Source: Canna indica (lineage: Eukaryota; Streptophyta; Magnoliopsida; Zingiberales; Cannaceae). From it: a stretch of DNA of 64,000 bases. The notes under the pieces are model-generated. The model did no database searches and was not told where the DNA came from. It saw only the letters and a list, made by a program, of their open reading frames with translations. Positions 56,516 through 64,000 of the stretch are shown one piece after another; within the stretch, counting starts at the first letter, position 1; each line of letters opens with the position of its first letter. The stretch covers positions 33,715,501 to 33,779,500 of the forward strand of contig CP136897.1 of assembly GCA_034359265.1 (NCBI GenBank). The letters run 5' to 3'. The position numbers and the translations under genes are program-made.

Positions 56516-56883
56516 TTTTTTTTACTACCTATTTGATTGCACGACGAGATCATTTTTTTTACCAATCTTTCTAACCAAACGTTCAGGACAGACGACGTCG
56601 CCGCCATAAAATTTGGCTGTCGATCGCCCGCGCGGGGCCCGCCGCAAACTCTACGGCCGGCTCCATCGACCAACCGACCCAAAAAATTAAAATTTGTAAA
56701 TAAATAAGAAAAATAACATTTCAATTATTATTATTCGTTTAAAACGGGCGTAACTCCGTGCATTATTGTTCGATTTCAGCTGTTCACGTGGCGCTGAAAG
56801 GCGCGCGAAGAGATGAAGAAAATGACCCCCGAACTCTCCCTCGGAGGCTCACCCTTATTAGCGGACGATCAGAAGTGCATAAC

Positions 56884-57001
56884 GGTTGCGATCATACCAG
56901 CACTAACGCATCGAATCCCATTAGAACTCCGAAGTTAAGCGTGCTTGGGCGATACTAGTACTAGTATGGGTGACCCCTTGGGAAGTCCTCATGTTGCACT
57001 T
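56884..57001 (+). rRNA. 5S rRNA: 5S rRNA gene, module gene b with internal palindrome
   Basis: 118 nt; G3T, C28T, G31A, C39T, G70T, G72C, G82T, C95T, G108A, C117T. Palindrome at 56952-56967. Confidence 0.9.
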
Positions 57002-57345
57002 TTTCTTTTACTACCTATTTGATTGCACGACGAGATCATTTTTTTTACCAATCTTTCTAACCAAACGTTAGGGACGGACGACGTTGTCGCCATAAATCTT
57101 GGCTGTCGATCGCCCGCGCGGGGCCCGATCGACCAACCGACCCTAAAAATTAAAATTTGTAAATAAATAAGGAAAATAACATTTCAATTATTATTTTTCG
57201 TTTAAAACGGGCGTAACTCCGTGCATTATTGTCCGATTTCAGCTTTTCACGTGGCGCTGAAAGGCGCGCGAAGAGACGAAGAAAATGACCCCGAGCTATC
57301 CCACGGACGCTCACCCTTATTAGCCGACGATCAGAAGTGCATGAC

Positions 57346-57463
57346 GGGTGCGATCATGCCAGCACTAACGCAACGGATCCGATCAGAACTCCGAAGTTAA
57401 GCGTGCTTTGGCGAGAGTAGTACTAGGATGGGTGACCTCCTGGGAAGTCCTCATGTTGCACCT
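57346..57463 (+). rRNA. 5S rRNA: 5S rRNA gene, module gene c
   Basis: 118 nt; A13G, C28A, C36G, G64T, C93T, G108A, the same as 55925. Confidence 0.92.
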
Positions 57464-57818
57464 TTTTTTTTTAACCTATTTGAGTGCATGACGAGCTCAT
57501 TTTTTTTACCAATCTTTCAAACCAAACGTTAAGGACGGACGACGTCGTCGCCATAAAATTTGGCTGTCGATCGCCCGCCGCAACCTCTACGGCCGGCTCG
57601 ATCGACCAATCGACCCGAAAAATTAAAATTTGTAAATAAATAAGAAAAATAGCATTTCAATTATTATTTTTCATTTAAAACGGGCGTAACTCCGTGCATT
57701 ATTGTCCGATTTCAGCTTTTCACGTGGCGCTAAAAGGCGCAAGAAGAGACGAAGAAAATGACCCCGAGCTATCCCTCGAACGCTCACCCTTATTAGCCGA
57801 CGATCAGAAGTGCATGAC

Positions 57819-57936
57819 GGGTGCGATCATATCAGCACTAACGCACCGGATCCCATCAGAACTTCGAAATTAAGCGTGCTTGTGCGAGAGTAGTACTAGT
57901 ATGGGTGACCCCCTGGGAAGTCCTCGCGTTGTACCT
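57819..57936 (+). rRNA. 5S rRNA: 5S rRNA gene, module gene a
   Basis: 118 nt; C14T, C46T, G51A, G65T, G82T, T109C, C114T. Confidence 0.91.
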
Positions 57937-58304
57937 TTTTTTTTACTACCTATTTGATTGCATGACGAGATCATTTTTTTTACCAATCTTTCTAACCAAA
58001 CGTTAAGGACAGACGACGTCGCCGCCATAAAATTTGGCTGTCGATCGCCCACGCGGGGCCCGCCGCAAACTCTACGGCCGGCTCCATCGACCAACCGACC
58101 CGAAAAATTAAAATTTGTAAATAAATAAGAAAAATAACATTTCAATTATTATTATTCGTTTAAAACGGGCGTAACTCCGTGCATTATTGTTCGATTTCAG
58201 CTGTTCACGTGGCGCTGAAAGGCGCGCGAAGAGATGAAGAAAATGACCCCCGAACTCTCCCTCGGACGCTCACCCTTATTAGCCGACGATCAGAAGTGCA
58301 TAAC

Positions 58305-58422
58305 GGTTGCGATCATACCAGCACTAACGCATCGAATCCCATCAGAACTCCGAAGTTAAGCGTGCTTGGGCGATACTAGTACTAGTATGGGTGACCCCTT
58401 GGGAAGTCCTCATGTTGCACTT
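58305..58422 (+). rRNA. 5S rRNA: 5S rRNA gene, module gene b with internal palindrome
   Basis: 118 nt; G3T, C28T, G31A, G70T, G72C, G82T, C95T, G108A, C117T. Palindrome at 58373-58388. Confidence 0.9.
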
Positions 58423-58766
58423 TTTCTTTTACTACCTATTTGATTGCACGACGAGATCATTTTTTTTACCAATCATTCTAACCAAACGTTAGGGACGGAC
58501 GACGTTGTCGCCATAAATCTTGGCTGTCGATCGCCCGCGCGGGGCCCGATCGACCAACCGACCCTAAAAATTAAAATTTGTAAATAAATAATGAAAATAA
58601 CATTTCAATTATTATTTTTCGTTTAAAACGGGCGTAACTCCGTGTATTATTGTCCGATTTCAGCTTTTCACGTGGCGCTGAAAGGCGCGCGAAGAGACGA
58701 AGAAAATGACCCCGAGCTATCCCACAGACGCTCACCCTTATTAGCCGACGATCAGAAGTGCATGAC

Positions 58767-58884
58767 GGGTGCGATCATGCCAGCACTAACGCAACGGATC
58801 CGATCAGAACTTCGAAGTTAAGTGTGCTTTGGCGAGAGTAGTACTAGGATGGGTGACCTCTTGTGAAGTCCTCATGTTGCACCT
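58767..58884 (+). rRNA. 5S rRNA: 5S rRNA gene, module gene c
   Basis: 118 nt; A13G, C28A, C36G, C46T, C57T, G64T, C93T, C95T, G98T, G108A. The spacer after it changes back to the ordinary type, marking the end of the module array. Confidence 0.91.
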
Positions 58885-59239
58885 TTTTTTTTTAACCTAT
58901 TTGAGTGCATGACGAGCTCATTTTTTTTACCAATCTTTCAAACCAAACGTTAAGGACGGACGACGTCGTCGCCATAAAATTTGGCTGTCGATCGACCGTC
59001 GCAACCTCTACGACCGGCTCGATCGACCAACCGACCCGAAAAATTAAAATTTGTAAATAAATAAGAAAAATAACATTTCAATTATTATTTTTCGTTTAAA
59101 ACGGACGTAACTCCGTGTATTATTGTCCGATTTCAGCTTTTCACGTGGCGCTGAAAGGCGCGCGAAGAGAGGAAGAAAATGACCCCGAGTTGTCCCGCGG
59201 ACGCTCACCCTTATTAGCCGACGATCAAAAGTGCATGAC

Positions 59240-59357
59240 GGGTGCGATCATACTAGCACTAACGCTCCGGATCCCATCAGAACTCCGAAGTTAAGCGTGC
59301 TTGCGCGAGAGTGGTACTAGGATGGGTGACCCCTTGGGAAGTCCTCGCGTTGCACCT
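59240..59357 (+). rRNA. 5S rRNA: 5S rRNA gene (class H3)
   Basis: 118 nt; C15T, A27T, G65C, A74G, C95T, T109C. Partner of 44830. Confidence 0.92.
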
Positions 59358-59724
59358 TTTTTTTTACTACCTATTTCATTGCACGACGAGATCATTTTTT
59401 TTACCAATCTTCCTAACCAAACGTTAAGGACGGACGACATCGTCGCCATAAAATTTAGCTGTCGATCGCCCGCGCGGGGCCCGCCGCAACCTCTACGGCC
59501 GGCTCGATCGACCAACCGACCCGAAAAATTAAAATTTGTAAACAAATAAGAAAAATAACATTTCAATTATTATTTCTCGTTTAAAACGGGCGTAACGCCG
59601 TGCATTATTGTCCGATTTTAGCTTTTCACGTGGCGGTGAAAGGCACGGGAAGTGACGAAGAAAATGACCCCGAGTTGTCCCTCGGACGCTCACCCATATT
59701 AGCCGACGATCAAAAGTGCATGAC

Positions 59725-59842
59725 GGGTGCGATCATACTAGCACTAACGCACCGGATCCCATCAGAACTCCGAAGTTAAGGGTGCTTGGGCGAGAGTAGT
59801 ACTAGGATGGGTGACCCCTCGGGAAGTCCTCGCGTTGCACCT
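59725..59842 (+). rRNA. 5S rRNA: 5S rRNA gene
   Basis: 118 nt; C15T, C57G, C95T, T96C, T109C. Partner of 44345, sharing CTACTGCATGCTCG in the spacer. Confidence 0.93.
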
Positions 59843-60210
59843 TTTTTTTTACTACCTATTTGATTGCACGACGAGATCATTTTTTTTACCAATCTTTCTA
59901 ACCAAACGTTAAGGACGGACGACGTCGTCGCCATAAATCTTGGCCGTCGATCGCCCGCGCGGGGCCCGCCGCAACCTCTACTGCATGCTCGATCGACCAA
60001 CCGACCCGAAAAATTAAAATTTGTAAATAAATAAGAAAAATAACATTTCAATTATTAATTTTCGTTTAAAACGGGCGTAACTCCGTGCATTATTGTCCGA
60101 TTTCAGCTTTTCACGTGGCGCTGAAAGGCGCGCAAAGAGACGAAGAAAATGACCCCTGAACTCTCCCTCGGAGGCTCACCCTTATTAGCCGACGATCAGA
60201 AGTGCATATC

Positions 60211-60328
60211 GGGTGTGATCATACCAGCACTAACGCACCGGATCCCATCAGAACTCCGAAGTTAAGGGTGCTTGGGCGAGAGTAGTACTAGGATGGGTGA
60301 CCCCTTGGGAAGTCCTCGCGTTGCACCT
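60211..60328 (+). rRNA. 5S rRNA: 5S rRNA gene (class H4)
   Basis: 118 nt; C6T, C57G, C95T, T109C. Partner of 45316. Confidence 0.94.
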
Positions 60329-60695
60329 TTTTTTTTACTACCTATTTGATTGCACGACGAGATCATTTTTTTTACCAATCTTTCTAACCAAACGTTATGG
60401 ACGGACGACGTCGTCGCCATAAATCTTGGGTGTCGATCGCCCGCGCGGGGCCAGCCGCAACCTCTACTGCCGGCTCGATCGACCAACCGACCCGAAGAAT
60501 TAAAATTTGTAAATAAATAAGAAAAATAACATTTCAATTATTATTTTTCGTTTAAAACGGGCGTAACTCCGTGCATTATTGTCCGATTTCAGCTTTTCAC
60601 GTGGCGCTTAAAGGCGCGCGAACAGACGAAGAAAATGACCCTGAGCTGTCCCTCGGACGCTCACCCTTATTAGCCGACGATCAGAAGTGCATGAC

Positions 60696-60813
60696 GGGTG
60701 CGATCATACCAGCACTAACGCACCGGATCCCATCAGAACTCCGCAGTCAAGCGTGCTTGGGCGAGAGTAGTACTAGGATGGGTGCCCCCCTGGGAAGTCC
60801 TCGTGTTGCACCT
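60696..60813 (+). rRNA. 5S rRNA: 5S rRNA gene, exchanged gene body
   Basis: 118 nt; A49C, T53C, A90C, none shared with its positional partner 45801. T53C and A90C hit boxes A and C. Confidence 0.93.
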
Positions 60814-61181
60814 TTTTTTTTACTACCTATTTGATTGCACGACGAGATCATTTTTTTTACCAATCTTTCTAACCAAACGTTAAGGACGTACGACGTCGTC
60901 GCCATAAAATTTGGCTATCGATCGCCCGCGCGGGGCCCGCCGCAACCTCTACGGCCGGCTCGATCGACCAATCGACCCGAAAAATTAAAATTTGTAAACA
61001 AATAAGAAAAATAACATTTCAATTATTATTGCTCGTTTAAAACGGGCGTAACTCCGTGCATTATTGTCCTATTTTAGCTTTTCACGTGGCGCTGAAAGGC
61101 ACGGGAAGAGACGAAGAAAATGACCCCCGAACTCTCCCTCGGACGCTCATCCTTATTAGCCGACGTTCAGAAGTGCATATC

Positions 61182-61299
61182 GAGTGCGATCATACCAGCA
61201 CTAACGCACCGGATCCCATCAGAACTCCGAAGTTAAGCGTGCATGGGCGAGAGTAGTACTAGGATATGTGACCCCTTGGGAAGTCCTCGTGTTGCTCCT
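61182..61299 (+). rRNA. 5S rRNA: 5S rRNA gene (class H2)
   Basis: 118 nt; G2A, T62A, G85A, G86T, C95T, A115T. Partner of 46287. Confidence 0.92.
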
Positions 61300-61666
61300 T
61301 TTTTTTTACTACCTATTTAATTGCACGACGAGATCATTTTTTTTACCAATCTTTCTAACCAAACGTTAAGGACGGACGACATCGTCACCATAAAATTTGG
61401 CTATCGATCGCCCGCGCGGGGCCCGCCGCAACCTCTACGGCTGGCTCGATCGACCAATCGACCGGAAAAATTAAAATTTGTAAACAAATAAGATAAATAA
61501 CATTTCAATTATTATTTTTCGTTTAAAACGGGCGTAACTCCGTGCATTATTGTCCGATTTTAGCTTTTCATGTGGCGCTGAAAGGCGCGCGAAGAGACGA
61601 AGAAAATGACCTTGAGTTGTTCCTCGGACGCTCACCCTTATTAGCCGACGATCAGAAGTGCATATC

Positions 61667-61784
61667 GGGTGCGATCATACCAGCACTAACGCACCTGATC
61701 CCATCAGTACTCCGAAGTTAAGCGTGCTTGGGCGAGAGTAGTACTAGGATGGGTGACCCCCTGGGATGTCCTCGTGTTGCACCT
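61667..61784 (+). rRNA. 5S rRNA: 5S rRNA gene
   Basis: 118 nt; G30T, A42T, A101T. First of two units corresponding to 46772. Confidence 0.94.
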
Positions 61785-62151
61785 TTTTTTTTACTACCTA
61801 TTTAATTGCACGACGAGATCATTTTTTTTACCAATCTTTCTAACCAAACGTTAAGGACGGACGACATCGTCGCCATAAAATTTGGCTATCGATCGCCCGC
61901 GCGGGGCCCGCCGCAACCTCTACGGCCGGCTCGATCGACCAATCGACCCGAAAAATTAAAATTTGTAAACAAATAAGATAAATAACATTTCAATTATTAT
62001 TTTTCGTTTAAAACGGGCGTAACTCCGTGCATTATTGTCCGATTTTAGCTTTTCACGTGGCGCTGAAAGGCGCGCGAAGAGACGAAGAAAATGACCTTGA
62101 GTTGTCCCTCGGACGCTCACCCTTATTAGCCGACGATCAGAAGTGCATATC

Positions 62152-62269
62152 GGGTGCGATCATACCAGCACTAACGCACCTGATCCCATCAGTACTCCGA
62201 AGTTAAGCGTGCTTGGGCGAGAGTAGTACTAGGATGGGTGACCCCCTGGGAAGTCCTCGTGTTGCACCT
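62152..62269 (+). rRNA. 5S rRNA: 5S rRNA gene
   Basis: 118 nt; G30T and A42T only. This is the extra unit of segmental copy B. Promoter and T-runs intact. Confidence 0.95.
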
Positions 62270-62636
62270 TTTTTTTTACTACCTATTTGATTGCACGACG
62301 AGATCATTTTTTTTACCAATCTTTCTAACCAAACGTTAAGGACGTACGACGTCGTCGCCATAAAATTTGGCTATCGATCGCCCGCGCGGGGCCCGCCGCA
62401 TCCTCTACGGCCGGCTCGATCGACCAACCGACCCGAAAAATGAAAATTTGTAAACAAATAAGATAAATAACATTTCAATTATTGTTTTTCGTTTAAAACG
62501 GGCGTACCTCCATGCATTATTGTCCGATTTTAGCTTTTCACGTGGCAATGAAAGGCGCGCGAAGAGACGAAGAAAATGACCTTGAGTTGTCCCTCGGACG
62601 CTCACCCTTATTAGCCGACGATCAGAAGTGCATATC

Positions 62637-62754
62637 GGGTGCGATCATACCAGCACTAACGCACCGGATCCCATCAGTACTCCGAAGTTAAGCGTGCTTG
62701 GGCGAGAGTAGTACTAGGATGGGTGAACCCCTGGCAAGTCCTCGTGTTGCACCT
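62637..62754 (+). rRNA. 5S rRNA: 5S rRNA gene
   Basis: 118 nt; A42T, C91A, G99C. The T-run is short and broken (CCTTTTTCTTAC). Partner of 47257. Confidence 0.94.
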
Positions 62755-63121
62755 TTTTCTTACTACCTATTTGATTGCACGACGAGATCATTTTTTTTAC
62801 CAATCTTTCTAACCAAACGTTAAGGACGGACGACGTCGTCGCCATAAATCTTGGCTGTCGATCGCCCGCGCGGGGCCCGCCGCAACCTCTACGGCCGGCT
62901 CGATCGACCGACCGACCCGAAAAATTAAAATTTGTAAATAAATAAGAAAAATAACATTTCAATTATTATTTTTCGTTTAAAACGGGCATAACCCGGTGCA
63001 TTATTGTCCGATTTTAGCTTTTCACGTGCCGCTGAAAGGCGCGCGAAGAGACGAAGAAGATGACCCCCGAACTCTCCCTCGGACGCTCACCCTTATTAGA
63101 CGACGATCAGAAGTGCATATT

Positions 63122-63239
63122 GAGTGCGATCATAGCAGCACTAATGCACCGGATCCCATCAGAACTTCGAAGTTAAGCGTTCTTGGGCGAGAGTAGTACT
63201 AGGATGGGTGACCCTCCCGGAAGTCCTCGTGTTGAACTT
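63122..63239 (+). rRNA. 5S rRNA: 5S rRNA gene, strongly altered
   Basis: 118 nt; G2A, C14G, C24T, C46T, G60T, C94T, T96C, G97C, C114A, C117T, identical to 47743. A 447-bp unit with the same two spacer deletions. Confidence 0.9.
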
Positions 63240-63568
63240 GTTTTTTTACTACCTATTTGATTGCACGACGAGATCATTTTTTTACCAATCTTTCTAACCA
63301 AACATTAAGGACGGACGACGTCGTCGCCATAAAATTTGGCTATCGATCGCCCGCCGCAACCTCTACGTCCGGCTCGATCGACCAACCGACCCGAAAAATA
63401 ACATTTCAATTATTATTTTTCGTTTAAAACGTGCGTAACTCCGTGAATTATTGTCCGATTTTAGCTTTTCACGTGGCGCTAAAAGTCGCGCGAAGAGACT
63501 AAGAAAATGACCCCCGAACTCTCCCTCGGATGCTCACCCTTATTAGCGGACGATCAGAAGTGCATATC

Positions 63569-63686
63569 GGGTGCGATCATACCAGCACTAACGCACTGGA
63601 TCCCATCAGAACTCCGAAGTTAAGCGTGCTTGGGCGAGAGTAGTACTAGGATGGGTGACCCCCTGGGATGTCCTCGCGTTGCACCT
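63569..63686 (+). rRNA. 5S rRNA: 5S rRNA gene
   Basis: 118 nt; C29T, A101T, T109C, identical to 48190. The remaining 314 bases of the window are its spacer. Confidence 0.95.
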
Positions 63687-64000
63687 TTTTTTTTACTACC
63701 TATTTGATTGCACGACGAGATCATTTTTTTTACCAATCTTTCTAACCAAACGTTAAGGACGGACGACGTCGTCGCCATAAATCTTGGCTGTCGATGGCCC
63801 GTGCGGGGCCCGCCGCAACCTCTAGGGCTGGCTTGATCGACCAACCGACCCGAAAAATCAAAAATTTTAATTAAATAAGAAAAATAACATTTCAATTATT
63901 ATTTTTCGTTTAAAACGGGCGTAACTTCGTGCATTATTGTCCGATTTTAGCTTTTCACGTGGCACTGAAAGGCGCGAGAAGAGACGAAGAAAATGACCCC

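Larger units (their letters stand above)
53533..59239 (+). repeat. Three-gene higher-order repeat, about four copies of ~1,421 bp
   Basis: Modules start at 53533 (1,444 bp, most diverged), 54977, 56398 and 57819 (1,421 bp each). The inner spacings in the last three are 486, 462 and 473 bp. The 462-bp unit has lost 23 nt after GGGGCCCG; the 473-bp unit has the 11-nt GC deletion. Every gene carries changes in the internal promoter. Confidence 0.9.
59240..63958 (+). repeat. Segmental duplication, copy B (partner 44345-48674)
   Basis: Collinear with copy A, including the odd 447-bp unit (63122 and 47743) with the same two spacer deletions. An extra unit (61667/62152) and an exchanged gene body (60696) set it apart. 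Confidence 0.85.
1..64000 (+). repeat. 5S rDNA tandem array, ~485-bp unit
   Basis: Head-to-tail 5S rRNA genes fill the window, all on the + strand, and the array runs past both edges. Successive gene starts are mostly 484-486 bp apart. Exceptions are 447-, 459-, 462-, 473-, 419-, 310-, 296-, 198- and 158-bp units made by internal deletions. The spacer (about 366 bp) is also repeated, and its subtypes travel with gene haplotypes. Plant 5S genes are known to sit in such nuclear arrays, transcribed by RNA polymerase III with TFIIIA. No other gene or mobile element interrupts this one. Confidence 0.98.

Noticed and set aside
26237..59357. C15T and G65C as a compensatory base pair
   Set aside because: In the usual 5S fold position 15 pairs with 64 and 14 with 65. 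The two changes give a wobble and a mismatch, so they do not compensate.
144..63895. Many 60-140-codon ORFs on both strands as protein genes
   Set aside because: They repeat with the 5S unit, overlap the rRNA genes, change frame with T-run length and spacer indels, and show no domain. They are by-products of the tandem repeat.
1..64000. Cassandra-type TRIM retrotransposons, which carry 5S-like sequence in their LTRs
   Set aside because: No LTR ends, primer-binding site, polypurine tract or target-site duplications were seen, and the copies are strictly head to tail with a constant spacer.
1..64000. CRISPR array or a prokaryotic repeat system
   Set aside because: The repeated unit contains a plant-type 5S rRNA gene with an internal RNA polymerase III promoter. 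The spacers are long and themselves repeated, not unique.
1..64000. Linked 35S (18S-5.8S-26S) rDNA or tRNA genes in the spacer
   Set aside because: The spacer is the same ~366 bp throughout and shows no segment I recognise as 18S, 5.8S, 26S or a tRNA.

Overview
The window is one uninterrupted tandem array of nuclear 5S ribosomal RNA genes from a land plant, most likely an angiosperm. I did not recognise the species. The 118-nt gene is the plant form of 5S RNA: helix I joins GGGTGC at the 5' end to GCACCT at the 3' end, and box A, the intermediate element and box C are all present. There are 138 gene copies or pieces, all on the + strand: 125 full length (116-118 nt), 12 broken, and one cut by the left edge. 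The usual unit is 484-486 bp, a gene plus about 366 bp of spacer. I saw no protein gene, transposon, tRNA, other rRNA or CRISPR array.

Unit layout, 5' to 3': a TATA-like TTATTAG at about -29; the gene with its internal RNA polymerase III promoter; a T-run of about 9 directly after the gene; a second T-run of about 8 some 30 nt later; a palindrome GACGACGTCGTC; a GC-rich palindrome CCCGCGCGGG; a CpG-rich stretch; about 60 bp of A/T-rich DNA; and a CACGTG element about 95 nt before the next gene. Every long stretch without a gene is this spacer. Other frames carry only chance ORFs.

Substitutions are numbered on a majority gene that I built by eye from the window (G1 of GGGTGC = 1, last T of GCACCT = 118). 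Recurrent haplotypes: G1C/A40T/T62G/T111C/C117T (class H1); G2A/T62A/G86T (H2); C15T/G65C/A74G/C95T (H3); C6T, often with C57G and T109C (H4); C14G/A37T/G41A/C44A (H5); G41A/C46T/G51C/G65A/G66T (H6).

Regions: (a) 1-~700, a fragment of the family otherwise seen at 29-38 kb; (b) ~0.7-16 kb, a homogeneous family whose spacer carries GTCGTCGACAT, with 310-bp short units; (c) 16-27 kb, the most rearranged part, with gene stubs, promoter-less genes and 198-bp mini-units; (d) 27-48.6 kb, a mosaic of classes H1-H5 in alternating order with several multi-unit duplications; (e) 48.6-53 kb, class H6 with a recent 1,458-bp three-gene tandem duplication; (f) 53.5-59.2 kb, about four copies of a ~1,421-bp three-gene module of heavily altered genes; (g) 59.2-64 kb, a second copy of the 44.3-48.7 kb segment. 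No gene appears to match the majority sequence exactly; the best (4086, 8562, 10012, 10431) differ at one base. The array is therefore shaped by unequal exchange, microhomology deletion and local conversion, and many copies may be silent or degenerate.
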